From: Oscillospiraceae bacterium | GTDB taxonomy: Bacteria > Bacillota > Clostridia > Oscillospirales > Oscillospiraceae | Reading direction: 5' to 3' | Assembly (NCBI GenBank): GCA_017482385.1 | Contig: JAFUNI010000007.1 | Coordinates: forward strand, 53,343-117,342 | Length of the DNA: 64,000 nucleotides | Shown here: in pieces, positions 33,033-41,714 of the stretch | Position numbering within the stretch: position 1 is the first letter of the stretch | Layout: each line of letters starts with the position of its first letter | Position numbers and translations under genes: made by a program | The notes under the pieces: generated by a model | Told to the model about the DNA's origin: nothing | What the model saw: the letters and a program-made list of their open reading frames with translations, nothing else | The model's database searches: none

Positions 33033-34829
33033 TTAGACTTCCTTGCTCTTGGTGGCAATCTCCATCAGGCACTTGGCGGTGAACTCCTCGGGAGTCATTG
33101 CGCCCAGGTCCTCGCCCTTACGGGTACGGACGGACACAGTGCCGTTCTCCATATCCCGGTCACCAATGACCAACATATAGGGGATCTTCTGCAGCTGTGC
33201 TTCCCGGATCTTGTAGCCCAGCTTTTCGCTGCGGCAGTCGGTCTCTGCGTGAATATTCATAGCATTCAGCTGGTCAGCCAGCTTCTTGGAATACTCATGA
33301 GCCCGGTCGGTAATGGGCATAACACGGACCTGGGTGGGCATCATCCACAGGGGCAGTGCACCTGCGTAACGCTCGATCAGGTAGGCCAAAGTACGCTCGT
33401 AGCAGCCCAGGGAGGTTCTGTGGATAATGTAGGGGGTCTTCTTCTGACCGTCGGCATCCACATATTCCATACCGAACTTCTGTGCCAGCAGCATATCGAT
33501 CTGAATGGTAACGATGGTATCTTCCTTGCCGAATACATTCTTATACTGAATATCCAGCTTAGGACCGTAGAAGGCGGCTTCGTCGATACCAATGGTGTAC
33601 TCCACACCCAGGTTGTCCAGGATTTCGCCCATAACGCGCTGCGCCTCTTCCCACTGCTCGGCAGTACCCTCGTACTTGATGCCGGCACGGGCAGGATCCC
33701 ACTGGGAGAAACGGAAGGTACAGTTTTCCAGCATACCCACAGTATCCAGGCAGTACTTAGCCAACTCCAGGCAGCCACGGAACTCCTCTTCCAGCTGATC
33801 GGGGCGGAGAACCAAGTGACCCTCGGAAATGGTGAACTGGCGGACACGGATCAGACCGTGCATCTCACCGGAGTCCTCATTACGGAACAGCGTGGAGGTT
33901 TCGCCCAAGCGCATGGGCAGGTCACGGTAGGAACGGGCCCGGTTCAGATAGACCTGGTACTGGAAGGGGCAGGTCATGGGCCGCAGTGCAAAGCACTCCT
34001 TGGTCTCATCGGCGGGGTCACCCAGCACAAACATACCGTCTAAGTAGTGATCCCAGTGACCGGAGATCTTATACAGGTCGCTCTTGGCCATCAAAGGGGT
34101 CTTGGTCAGCAGGTAGCCGCGCTTCTGCTCCTCGTCCTCCACCCAGCGCTGCAGGGTCTGAATCACTCTTGCGCCCTTGGGCAGCAGGATGGGCAGGCCC
34201 TGGCCGATCTCTTCCACTGTGGTGAAAAATTCCAGCTCACGGCCCAGCTTGTTGTGGTCACGCTTCAAAGCCTCTTCCTGGGCGGCCAGGTAGGCATCCA
34301 GCTCGTCCTTGGTGGGGAAGCCGATGCCGTAGATTCTCTGCAGCATCTTGCGGTTAGAGTCGCCGCGCCAGTAAGCGCCGCAGGACTTGGTCAGCTTAAA
34401 GCCGTTATGGCGCAGGCGGCCGGTGTGGTCCAGGTGCGGGCCGGCGCACAGGTCGGTGAACTCGCCCTGGGTGTAGAAAGAGATCACAGCATCCTCGGGC
34501 AGATCTTCGATCAGTTCTACTTTGTAAGGCTCCTGCATAGACTCCATGTAGGCAATGGCTTCCGCCCGGGGCTTTTCGGTGCGCTCTAAGCGGATACGCT
34601 CCTTAATGATCTTCTTCATCTCCGCCTCGATTTGAGAAAGATGGTCGGGGGTGAAGGAGAAGGGGGCATCAAAGTCATAGTACCAGCCCTCATCGATGGC
34701 GGGGCCGATGGCCAGCTTCACTTCCGGCCACAAGCGCTTGACGGCCTGGGCCATTACATGGGAACTGGTGTGCCAGAAGGTTTTCCGGTATTCGGGGTTT
34801 TCAAAGGTGTACAGATTTTCTTCGCTCAT
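33033..34829 (-). CDS. thrS: Threonyl-tRNA synthetase lacking the TGS domain
   Basis: A 598-residue class II synthetase that charges tRNA-Thr. Seen: the editing domain begins at once with HTSSHVMAQAV (His20, His24), then TDLCAGPHL, class II motif 2 (GETSTLFRNEDSGEMHG), the zinc Cys in RPMTCPFQ, motif 3 (SLGCYERTLAYLIE), and a C-terminal anticodon-binding domain. The usual N-terminal TGS domain of about 60 residues is absent; only about 15 residues precede the editing domain. Such short forms occur in some clostridia. AAAGGAGG precedes the ATG. A T-box leader controls it. Confidence 0.96.
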   Translation of the reverse strand: MSEENLYTFENPEYRKTFWHTSSHVMAQAVKRLWPEVKLAIGPAIDEGWYYDFDAPFSFTPDHLSQIEAEMKKIIKERIRLERTEKPRAEAIAYMESMQEPYKVELIEDLPEDAVISFYTQGEFTDLCAGPHLDHTGRLRHNGFKLTKSCGAYWRGDSNRKMLQRIYGIGFPTKDELDAYLAAQEEALKRDHNKLGRELEFFTTVEEIGQGLPILLPKGARVIQTLQRWVEDEEQKRGYLLTKTPLMAKSDLYKISGHWDHYLDGMFVLGDPADETKECFALRPMTCPFQYQVYLNRARSYRDLPMRLGETSTLFRNEDSGEMHGLIRVRQFTISEGHLVLRPDQLEEEFRGCLELAKYCLDTVGMLENCTFRFSQWDPARAGIKYEGTAEQWEEAQRVMGEILDNLGVEYTIGIDEAAFYGPKLDIQYKNVFGKEDTIVTIQIDMLLAQKFGMEYVDADGQKKTPYIIHRTSLGCYERTLAYLIERYAGALPLWMMPTQVRVMPITDRAHEYSKKLADQLNAMNIHAETDCRSEKLGYKIREAQLQKIPYMLVIGDRDMENGTVSVRTRKGEDLGAMTPEEFTAKCLMEIATKSKEV

Positions 34830-34861
34830 TTTATTTTCCTCCTTTTATATTGGGGAAGGTA

Positions 34862-35100
34862 TAAAAAATACCCAGCCCCCGATAAAATCAGGGGTGGGAT
34901 ACAAAGTATTCCACGGTTCCACCCTGGTTGCAAGTTGCCTTGCCACTCATTGGCACTATAACGGGTGCTCCCGTCCGGCCATTTCCGACCGGCGGCTCAG
35001 AAGTGGTATCGCACCCAACCGCTACAAGACCCTTTCACCGGACAGGTCTCTCTCTGGGAAGCCAATTCAGGCGCGCATGTCTTCGTCACAGCTTTTTGAC
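34862..35100 (-). ncRNA. T-box riboswitch of thrS
   Basis: The leader carries the T-box motif AACCAGGGTGGAACCGTGG (34911-34929) and a GC-rich terminator hairpin followed by TATTTTTTAT (about 34862-34898). Upstream stem I sequence contains GATACCACTT (35001-35010), where ACC is a plausible threonine specifier codon. Uncharged tRNA-Thr would favour the antiterminator and raise thrS expression. Confidence 0.93.
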
Positions 35101-35106
35101 TTCACA

Positions 35107-35135
35107 ACTATACCATATATATTACAAATTGTCAA
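35107..35135 (-). promoter_or_regulatory. Consensus sigma-A promoter of thrS
   Basis: Minus strand TTGACA (35130-35135), 17-base spacer, TATAGT (35107-35112). Confidence 0.88.
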
Positions 35136-35423
35136 TCCTCGAGTCAAAGTGGAGGGCAGATGCGTTGTCAAGGGGGTGATTTTTCGCTTTAGTGGAGTAA
35201 AATCCCGGAAAAAGTTACAAAATCGGTTTACCATAATTGGGGTTACCGTTATTTTTGGCGCTGGGTACATAATTTTCCCTATTTTGTCAAAAATTGACAG
35301 CAAACACCAATATCTTGTGTGTAAATTGCATAGTTATCGCAAGAAATTTACAAGAAGTTTACATAATATTTCTTGCAGAAAAACCCAAAATGTTGTCATT
35401 TTGCGGCATTTTCCAGAAAAGAC
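35136..35423. other. AT-rich intergenic segment between thrS and yabE promoters
   Basis: About 290 bases without a convincing gene. It contains an inverted repeat GCAAGAAAT/ATTTCTTGC (35339-35347 with 35368-35376) that could be a regulator site or hairpin; nothing else was recognised. Confidence 0.4.
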
Positions 35424-35451
35424 TTGACTTTTTCAATTTTTTTGTTATAAT
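35424..35451 (+). promoter_or_regulatory. Sigma-A promoter of the yabE-like gene, with 5' hairpin
   Basis: TTGACT (35424-35429), 16-base spacer, TATAAT (35446-35451). A seven-base-pair hairpin CAATCCG/CGGATTG (35459-35465 with 35470-35476) lies at the predicted 5' end of the transcript. Confidence 0.8.
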
Positions 35452-35551
35452 ACCTTTGCAATCCGATTTCGGATTGTATTTCTTTGTAACTTTTTGATAC
35501 CGTTTGTAACGATATCCAAGACTTTGAATTTTATGAAAGGAGGTCCTTCCC

Positions 35552-36631
35552 ATGCAGTTTCTTGCTCCCTCAATGTTTCGCAAGAAGAATCGCTTTTGGG
35601 CGATGATTGCGATGCTTTTGGTGGCAGCTTGCCTGGTAGGTACCCTTTCCCACACGGCACAAGCCGAAAATACATTTGTGATCACCGACGGCGAGGCGGT
35701 CAAGGTTCACACCACCACCGCCACCGATCCCGCCCGGGTCCTTGCAGAAGCAGGTTTCTCCCTGACCGAGAGTGACTCCTATACCACCACCGAAAATGAC
35801 GGTGTATCTGAGATCAACGTCCAGCGGGTGCAGAACATCACAGTGTACAACGGCAATGAGATTTTAACATCCACCACATATGGCGAGCCTCTGAGCGAGC
35901 TTCTTGACCGTTTGGGAGTCACAATTGACGAAAACACTGTGGTTTCCGTTCCTTTGGATACCATCACCTACTCCGGTATGCAGGTTCGTATTGACAGCCT
36001 GGGCCAGTCCACCGAGCGTTACACCGTAGAGGTCCCCTTTGAGACCGTTTACTGCGACGACCCCTCCCTGCCCCTGGGCGAAGAGAAAATTTTGGTAACC
36101 GGTGTACCCGGTCAGGCCATCCGTACCTCCTCCGTGACCTATTTGAACGGCGAGGAAAACAGCCGCACCGTCCTGGAAGAGACTGTCACCACTGAGCCTG
36201 TGGATCAGGTGATCGCCGTGGGTACCGGCGAGCAGGTCGGCCAGGTAAGTGACCAGCCCATCATCGGCAACGGTTTTATCGTCCTGCCCACCGGTGAGGT
36301 TCTGAACTACACCCGTGCCGAAACATTTGTTGCTACCGCTTACACCCATTTCGATGCCGGCTGTGACGAGTTCACCTCCAACGGCGCTAAGGTCAAATGG
36401 GGTGTGGTTGCTGTTGACCCCAGCGTGATCCCCTACGGCACCCGGATGTTCATTGTTTCCAACGATGGCTCCTATGTCTACGGTCTCAGCACCGCAGAGG
36501 ACTGCGGCGGCGACATCAAGGAGAAGCGTTTAGACTTGTATATGCCCACCTTGGAGCAAGCCTACGCTTTCGGTGTCCGTAACTGCACCGTATACTTCCT
36601 CGGCGATGCTGACTGGAAAGACAACGCATAA
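35552..36631 (+). CDS. yabE: YabE-like exported protein with DUF348, G5 and 3D domains
   Basis: A 359-residue secreted or cell-wall protein. Seen: a signal sequence (about 1-38, ending AQA), two DUF348 ubiquitin-like repeats (about 40-150), a G5 domain (about 155-230) and a C-terminal 3D domain (about 255-345) with the VAVDPSVIPYGTRMFI and EDCGGDIKEKRLDLYM motifs and its three aspartates. 3D domains act as lytic transglycosylases in YabE/YuiC/RpfB-type proteins that remodel peptidoglycan in growth or spore revival. AAAGGAGG precedes the ATG. The order yabE then rsmA is conserved in Bacillus, where rnmV lies between; rnmV is missing here. Confidence 0.9.
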   Translation: MQFLAPSMFRKKNRFWAMIAMLLVAACLVGTLSHTAQAENTFVITDGEAVKVHTTTATDPARVLAEAGFSLTESDSYTTTENDGVSEINVQRVQNITVYNGNEILTSTTYGEPLSELLDRLGVTIDENTVVSVPLDTITYSGMQVRIDSLGQSTERYTVEVPFETVYCDDPSLPLGEEKILVTGVPGQAIRTSSVTYLNGEENSRTVLEETVTTEPVDQVIAVGTGEQVGQVSDQPIIGNGFIVLPTGEVLNYTRAETFVATAYTHFDAGCDEFTSNGAKVKWGVVAVDPSVIPYGTRMFIVSNDGSYVYGLSTAEDCGGDIKEKRLDLYMPTLEQAYAFGVRNCTVYFLGDADWKDNA

Positions 36632-36636
36632 TTTCG

Positions 36637-36665
36637 TTGCAAATCCGCCTTTTTCGTGCTATGAT
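36637..36665 (+). promoter_or_regulatory. Sigma-A promoter of rsmA
   Basis: TTGCAA (36637-36642), 17-base spacer, TATGAT (36660-36665). The -10 box is inside the loop of the yabE terminator hairpin. Confidence 0.65.
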
Positions 36666-36687
36666 AGCAGGAGAAAGGCGGTTTTTT
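36645..36687 (+). terminator. Terminator of yabE enclosing the rsmA promoter
   Basis: Eight-base-pair stem CCGCCTTT/AAAGGCGG (36645-36652 with 36674-36681) followed by six T, which run into the rsmA ATG. The 21-base loop holds the -10 box and start region of the rsmA promoter; the right arm holds its ribosome site. Confidence 0.6.
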
Positions 36688-37554
36688 ATGCTTGATGTAT
36701 GTGATATTCAAATTATGAAGCCATTGCTTGCAGCCCACGGCTTTCATTTTTCAAAAGCAAAGGGTCAGAACTTTCTCATCGCCCGGTGGGTGCCGGAGCG
36801 AATTGCGGAGGAAGCCGGGGTGGATGCTACTGCCGGCGTGCTGGAGATCGGCCCGGGCATCGGCCCGCTGACCCAGCAATTGGCCCTGCGGGCCGGAAAA
36901 GTCTGCGCTGTGGAGCTGGACAAGCGGTTAGAGCCCATCCTTGCCGCCACTGTAGGCGAGTTTTCCAATTTGGAAATCATTTGGGACGATGTGCTGAAGC
37001 AAAACATCCCCCAGTTGGTTGCGGAGAAATTCCCCGGCCTGCGGCCTATGGCCTGCGCCAATCTGCCCTACTACATCACCTCCCCTATCTTATCCGCCCT
37101 GCTGGAGGCAGAGTGTTTCCAGGCGGTGACGGTGATGGTGCAGAAGGAAGTTGCCCTGCGGATCGCCGCAAAGCCCGGCACAGCGGACTACAGCGCCTTT
37201 ACGGTGTTCTGTCAGTATTACGCCCAGCCGGAGATTCTCTTTGATGTGCCGGCTCACTGTTTCCTGCCTCAGCCCAAGGTCACTTCCGCAGTGGTGACCC
37301 TGAAGACCTACGAGCACTGTCCCTGGAACATTGCGGACAAGGCCACCTTCTTCCGCACCGTCAAGGCCAGCTTTGCTATGCGGCGGAAAAAGCTTCTCAA
37401 CGGATTGGCTGCCGGTTTCTCGGAATTAGGCAAAGAGACTTTAGCGGAAATCATTGCCGAATGCGGCTTTGATGAAAATGTGCGGGGCGAGACCTTGTCC
37501 ATCGCCCAGTTTGCAAGTTTGTCCAACGCCATTTACAGGAGAAAAGCAAAATGA
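36688..37554 (+). CDS. rsmA: 16S rRNA dimethyladenosine transferase RsmA (KsgA)
   Basis: A 288-residue methyltransferase that dimethylates two adjacent adenosines near the 3' end of 16S rRNA late in small-subunit assembly. Seen: KGQNFLIARWV at the start, SAM motif I VLEIGPGIGPLTQQLA, and motif IV NLPYYITSPIL. Start: ATG at 36688 (MLDVCDIQIM), because the promoter and ribosome site leave no room for the upstream in-frame ATGs. The next gene overlaps by four bases. Confidence 0.96.
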   Translation: MLDVCDIQIMKPLLAAHGFHFSKAKGQNFLIARWVPERIAEEAGVDATAGVLEIGPGIGPLTQQLALRAGKVCAVELDKRLEPILAATVGEFSNLEIIWDDVLKQNIPQLVAEKFPGLRPMACANLPYYITSPILSALLEAECFQAVTVMVQKEVALRIAAKPGTADYSAFTVFCQYYAQPEILFDVPAHCFLPQPKVTSAVVTLKTYEHCPWNIADKATFFRTVKASFAMRRKKLLNGLAAGFSELGKETLAEIIAECGFDENVRGETLSIAQFASLSNAIYRRKAK

Positions 37555-38237
37555 TAGAATTTCTGTTCATCGACTTGGACGATACCATTTTGGATTTCCA
37601 CAAAGCAGAGCATGTGGCTTTGAAGAAAACATTGCAGTCCTTGGGTTTAGAACCCACGGACACGGTGATGAGCCGCTACAGCCAAATCAACAAGGAGCAT
37701 TGGGAGCGGCTGGAGCGCAAGGAGATCACCCGGGAATTTCTGCTGGTAAGCCGCTTTGCCCAGCTGATGGAAGAATTTGGTATGGAAGTGCCAGCAGAGC
37801 TTTGTGCCCGGACTTACGAAAACAATCTGTCCATCGGTCACTATTTTATGCCCGGCGCCCGGGAGGCGGTAGAGACCCTCAGCAAGAAGTACAAGCTCTA
37901 CATTACCAGCAACGGCACTTCCAAGATCCAGGCCGGTCGGCTGGAAAGCGCCGCTATCAGCCATTTCTTCCAGGATATTTTCATCTCCCAGGACATTGGC
38001 ATCAACAAGCCGGATAAGGGCTATTTTGATCGGTGCTTTGCCCGGATCCCCGGTTTCGATCCCACAAAGGCTATGATCGTGGGTGACAGTCTGACCTCGG
38101 ATATCTTAGGCGGCAAGCAGGCAGGAATTGCTACCTGCTGGGTCAACCCCAAGGGCGCACAGCCCCGGGCGGATATCGTTCCCGATCACGAGATCTCCTC
38201 CCTTGCGCAATTGGAAACACTTTTAGAAACCATATAA
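37551..38237 (+). CDS. HAD-family phosphatase, YjjG-like nucleotidase
   Basis: A 228-residue haloacid dehalogenase hydrolase. Seen: motif I FIDLDDTILDFH with nucleophile and acid Asp at about 8 and 10, motif II TSNGTSK, motif III Lys in GINKPDKGYFD, and motif IV MIVGDSLTSDILGG. The pattern matches the YjjG/YfnB subfamily, nucleotidases that dephosphorylate pyrimidine and non-canonical nucleoside monophosphates. The ATG overlaps the rsmA stop (ATGA), so they are co-translated, and a terminator follows. Substrate is inferred from subfamily only. Confidence 0.88.
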   Translation: MIEFLFIDLDDTILDFHKAEHVALKKTLQSLGLEPTDTVMSRYSQINKEHWERLERKEITREFLLVSRFAQLMEEFGMEVPAELCARTYENNLSIGHYFMPGAREAVETLSKKYKLYITSNGTSKIQAGRLESAAISHFFQDIFISQDIGINKPDKGYFDRCFARIPGFDPTKAMIVGDSLTSDILGGKQAGIATCWVNPKGAQPRADIVPDHEISSLAQLETLLETI

Positions 38238-38241
38238 AATA

Positions 38242-38266
38242 GCCACCCCAACGGGGTGGCTTTTCT
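38242..38266 (+). terminator. Terminator of yabE-rsmA-HAD region
   Basis: Eight-base-pair stem GCCACCCC/GGGGTGGC (38242-38249 with 38253-38260), then TTTTCTTAT; the converging acyltransferase gene ends immediately beyond. Confidence 0.88.
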
Positions 38267-39534
38267 TATACAGTTACTTTTCTGCGTTTTTTCAGCTTGT
38301 ACAGTTCCTCGGCGGCCAGGCGGGTCTTTGCTACCACATCTCCGTCCTTGGGGAAGCAGTAATAAAGGGCATCGTGATTGCCAATGCAGATCACATCGCC
38401 GATCTCATACCAATAGTAGTCTGAGTACAGGCTGTAACAGGCCAGCGGGCCTTGCTCATATTGCAGCTTGCCGTCACAGCCGGTGAGGCGGAAGCCGTTT
38501 TCATCGTGGATAAGCTTACCCTCTCCCACCATATAGAGCGCCTTGGTATTTACCAAAATGCCGATGTCTACATCTTTTTCCAGCCGGTATGTACCATCTT
38601 CCAGCTCCTTACGGACCTGCTGCCGCTGCCAGGCATACCAATCGGGAATATGGGTAAAGGCAGCGCTCTCGGCCTGCAGATAGCCATGCTCGTCCAAGGT
38701 ATAGACCTTGCCGCAGTTTTTGCAGGTAAGGGTGATTCCATCGCCTACCGTCTGGCCCTCAGCATTGCAGTGGGGGCATTTGTACAGAATGCGGTTTAAG
38801 CCGTCAGCCCGGAAGGGCTCGTCTACCACGATTTTATTCTCCTGCTGGTAGCGGAAGTTATCAAAGGAGAATGCCGCGTCCAGGCGGGCATCCAGTTCCG
38901 CCACAGTCAAGGCTTTCAATTCTTCCTTGGTCGCCAGGCAGGTCACATCTGCCCGGACAGTGACTTTCCGCTTTTGCAGGCAGTTGTACAGGGGATCCCG
39001 GGCAAAGGCGCCCTGGGTGATCACCGTCACCACCGGCACATTCAGCTTTTTCAGCAGCACACCCATTTTCCGGGGCAAGGGGGTGGCTGTGCCGTCAAAG
39101 GAATAGCTGGCCTCCGGGTACATCAGCACGCTGACCTTTTTCTTCTTCAGCAGATATTCCATATCCCGGATAAGGCTCACATCGCTGACAAACTTCTGGG
39201 TGGGAATGCATCCCAGTAGCCGCATGAGCCAGTTTTTGCCCACAAAGCCGTCAGAGGTGCAGACAATGCCGTAGCGCTTGGGGAAAAAGATCCGGGAAAC
39301 GATTTTCAGGTCAATGAAACTGGAATGGTTCATCAGTATCAGACAAGGTTCGTTCTTATGGATTTTCTCCATTCCGTGGGTCTTATAGGTGAATTTGGTG
39401 GGAAACAGGTCGAAAACAGCCAGCACACGCACTACAAGTTGCAGCAAAAGCAGGGGTTTTATGGGGTTACAATGCTTAGATCGGGGCAGGGCCATTACTT
39501 TTTCGTAGGGAAGCCGTTTGGTTTTGATTTTCAT
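38266..39534 (-). CDS. PlsC-like acyltransferase with C-terminal zinc ribbon
   Basis: A 422-residue protein. The N-terminal half is a lysophosphatidic-acid-acyltransferase (PlsC) domain: catalytic NHSSFID (H-x4-D) near residue 70, FPKRYGIV, and MYPEASYSFDG as the phosphate-binding motif, with a hydrophobic stretch near residues 28-42. Unlike usual PlsC it has a further 170 residues containing a four-cysteine ribbon (CPHCNAEGQ ... CKNCGK, about 255-280) and a beta-rich tail. The family likely transfers acyl chains to a glycerophosphate-type lipid; the extra domain has no known role. It is a single-gene unit converging on the HAD gene. Confidence 0.85.
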   Translation of the reverse strand: MKIKTKRLPYEKVMALPRSKHCNPIKPLLLLQLVVRVLAVFDLFPTKFTYKTHGMEKIHKNEPCLILMNHSSFIDLKIVSRIFFPKRYGIVCTSDGFVGKNWLMRLLGCIPTQKFVSDVSLIRDMEYLLKKKKVSVLMYPEASYSFDGTATPLPRKMGVLLKKLNVPVVTVITQGAFARDPLYNCLQKRKVTVRADVTCLATKEELKALTVAELDARLDAAFSFDNFRYQQENKIVVDEPFRADGLNRILYKCPHCNAEGQTVGDGITLTCKNCGKVYTLDEHGYLQAESAAFTHIPDWYAWQRQQVRKELEDGTYRLEKDVDIGILVNTKALYMVGEGKLIHDENGFRLTGCDGKLQYEQGPLACYSLYSDYYWYEIGDVICIGNHDALYYCFPKDGDVVAKTRLAAEELYKLKKRRKVTV

Positions 39535-39602
39535 TGCGGGGTACCTACTCTTTCTTTTTTTACCACATCATTTTACTATATTCGATCCAAGATAGCAAGA
39601 AG

Positions 39603-39632
39603 AAAAACCCGGGAGATATCTCCCGGGTTTTT
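39603..39632 (-). terminator. Terminator of the rnpA-yidD-yidC-jag operon
   Basis: A perfect 30-base palindrome (AAAAACCCGGGAGA arm, centre about 39617) two bases beyond the jag stop; its T-rich end on the minus strand makes it an intrinsic terminator. Confidence 0.88.
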
Positions 39633-39634
39633 GA

Positions 39635-40477
39635 TTAGCGAACGTATTCGATGACGACCCGGCGGTTGGGCTCGGTGCCAATGGAATAAGTGGTGATGCG
39701 GTCGGTGTCCTGCAAGGTTGCATGGATCACGTGGCGCTCGTAAGCGTTCATAGGCTCTAAGGTGGTGCGGCGGTGAGCCTTCAGCACCTGCTGGGCCTTC
39801 TTATTGGCATAACGGCGCAGGGAGTCCTCGCGCTTGCGGCGATAGCACTCAGCATCCACATTGATGCGGATATGACCCTCAACACCGCGGTTGACGGTGT
39901 AGTTGGCTAAGTGCTGCAGAGCATCCAGGGTATCGCCACGGCGGCCGATGAGATAACCCAGGTCCTCGCCGGTGAGCTCTACCATATAGGTGTTGTCCTC
40001 GCCCTTCCATGCGTGGGGAACAGCATCAGAGCCCATATGCTCCAACAGGCCCTTCAGGAATACCTCGATCTTCTCCTCAACAGAACCGGGAGCGGCGGGT
40101 GCGTACTCCTTAGGCTCGGCCTTAACCGCAGGCTTGGGGGCTTCTGCTTTCTTTGCAGGCTTGGGAGCTTCCGCCTTTGCGGGCTTGGGCTCAGCCTTGG
40201 GGGCTTCCACCTTGGGCTCTTCCTTGGGCACAAACTTGGCCTTGGGCTTGGAACGGGAAGCGGAAGACAGTGCTACCTTGGGTGCTTCGGGTTCGGGATC
40301 AGGTGCTTCATAAGTCACCTGCACCTTGGCAGGGGTCGCACCAAAGCCCAGGAAACCGGCCTTGGCCTGGGACAGCACCTGAACGGAAACATTGTCCCGA
40401 TCCAGTCCCAGCTGGGCAAGGGCATTTTCGATGGCAGCATCGATGGTTTTGCCCGTAGTTACAATGGTCTTTTCCAT
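39635..40477 (-). CDS. jag: RNA-binding protein Jag/KhpB (EloR)
   Basis: A 280-residue three-domain protein. Seen: an N-terminal Jag_N domain (about 1-55), a long Ala/Pro/Lys/Glu linker (about 58-130) with repeated EAPKPA-like units, a KH domain with GYLIGRRGDTL (about 175-185), and an R3H domain at the C-terminus (R-x3-H in the NAYERHVIHA region). Jag/KhpB binds RNA with KhpA and controls cell elongation in streptococci. It begins two bases after yidC, its usual position. Confidence 0.96.
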   Translation of the reverse strand: MEKTIVTTGKTIDAAIENALAQLGLDRDNVSVQVLSQAKAGFLGFGATPAKVQVTYEAPDPEPEAPKVALSSASRSKPKAKFVPKEEPKVEAPKAEPKPAKAEAPKPAKKAEAPKPAVKAEPKEYAPAAPGSVEEKIEVFLKGLLEHMGSDAVPHAWKGEDNTYMVELTGEDLGYLIGRRGDTLDALQHLANYTVNRGVEGHIRINVDAECYRRKREDSLRRYANKKAQQVLKAHRRTTLEPMNAYERHVIHATLQDTDRITTYSIGTEPNRRVVIEYVR

Positions 40478-40479
40478 TT

Positions 40480-41703
40480 TTATTCCTCCGTATTTTGGGA
40501 AGCATACCGGTTGGGGTCATAGTTGCGGCCCTTGCAGTAGGGGCGGCTGGGAATGCCGGACATAACGCTGGGCGCTTTCTCCTGGGCTTCCTCTTCGGTG
40601 ATCAGACCCTTCTTGATGGCATACTCCTTGGCAGCGGCGGCCTTGGCGGCCTCCTGCTCCCTCTGTTGCTGCTGCTGCAGTTTTTTCTTGCTGGTGTTGG
40701 CGGTGATACCGTCGGGGTTTGCGGCCCGGCGCTCAGCGCGCAGGCGCTCCTTCTCGGCTTCGATCGCCTCTTCTTCCATTGCCTTTGCCAGGCGGACAGC
40801 ATCCTCGGCATCGTAGATCGTCCGATACTTCTTAGTCAGATACACATCGATACCAGTGGACACCAAGCCCTGGATAAACCAGTACAGGCTCAATGCGCAG
40901 GGGATGGTAAAACCAATCCACAGAGACATCAAGGGGAACATATACATCATAACCTTGTTGCTCTGGTTGGCCTGGGAATTCTTGGCAGTTTCCTTGTCCT
41001 GCAGACCCTTTTCGTCGGTAACCAGGGAGTTGTTCATCTTCTGTGAGATGAGCATGCTCAGCACCTGGCCGCCGGCAGACAGCAACGGCAGCAGGAATGC
41101 GCCGATGGTCGCCCAGTCCCAAACCTTCCATGCAAACACATTGAAGGAAGGAATCCGACCCAGGTCAATACCCAGGAAACCAAAGTGGATACCCTCAAGG
41201 GATTCCGGATGGGCCACAATAGCCTTCAGCTGCTCTGCATACTGCGGAATCAGCTGGGCTGCAGTCAACTGGTCATAGTAATTGTTCTTACCAAACGCAG
41301 CGGGTGCAGCTTCTTTAATGATCTTAACGATCTCAGCTGCTGCTTCCTTCTCGTGGAGCAAATAGGTAATGGGCTGACGCACCACTTCGTACAAAGGAAT
41401 CAGCAGGAACAGCGGGATCAGGCTCCAAAGGCAGCCTGCGCCCATACCCACGCCCTCTTCCCTATAAAGAGCCTGGGTCGCTTCAGACAGCTTCTGCTGG
41501 TCATTGGCATACTTCTTCTGCAAGGCCTGCAACCTTGGCTGCAGACGGGACATCTTCATAGTGCTCTTCTTGCTCTTGGCAGTAGCCGGGAGCAGGATCA
41601 GCTTCAAAAGAACGGCAAAGATGATCAGCGCAACACCGTAGTTCGAGGTGAGCTGATACAGCCAGGACAGCAGATAGCCAAAGGGGACACGAATAAAATC
41701 CAT
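40480..41703 (-). CDS. yidC: Membrane protein insertase YidC
   Basis: A 407-residue YidC/Oxa1 insertase that helps proteins enter the inner membrane alone or with Sec. Seen: about five transmembrane segments, with the first near YGVALIIFAVLLKLILLPAT, then the cytosolic coiled helical hairpin KKSTMKMSRLQPRLQALQKK, and a C-terminal charged tail rich in Glu, Lys and Gln (QQQQQREQEAAKAA). No lipobox was seen at the N-terminus, unlike SpoIIIJ-type YidC lipoproteins. It lies between yidD and jag in the standard order. Confidence 0.96.
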   Translation of the reverse strand: MDFIRVPFGYLLSWLYQLTSNYGVALIIFAVLLKLILLPATAKSKKSTMKMSRLQPRLQALQKKYANDQQKLSEATQALYREEGVGMGAGCLWSLIPLFLLIPLYEVVRQPITYLLHEKEAAAEIVKIIKEAAPAAFGKNNYYDQLTAAQLIPQYAEQLKAIVAHPESLEGIHFGFLGIDLGRIPSFNVFAWKVWDWATIGAFLLPLLSAGGQVLSMLISQKMNNSLVTDEKGLQDKETAKNSQANQSNKVMMYMFPLMSLWIGFTIPCALSLYWFIQGLVSTGIDVYLTKKYRTIYDAEDAVRLAKAMEEEAIEAEKERLRAERRAANPDGITANTSKKKLQQQQQREQEAAKAAAAKEYAIKKGLITEEEAQEKAPSVMSGIPSRPYCKGRNYDPNRYASQNTEE

Positions 41704-41714
41704 AGTTTTCCTCC

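Noticed and set aside
35339-35376. Inverted repeat as an insertion-sequence end
   Set aside because: No transposase, no target duplication and short nine-base arms; kept only as a possible regulator site.
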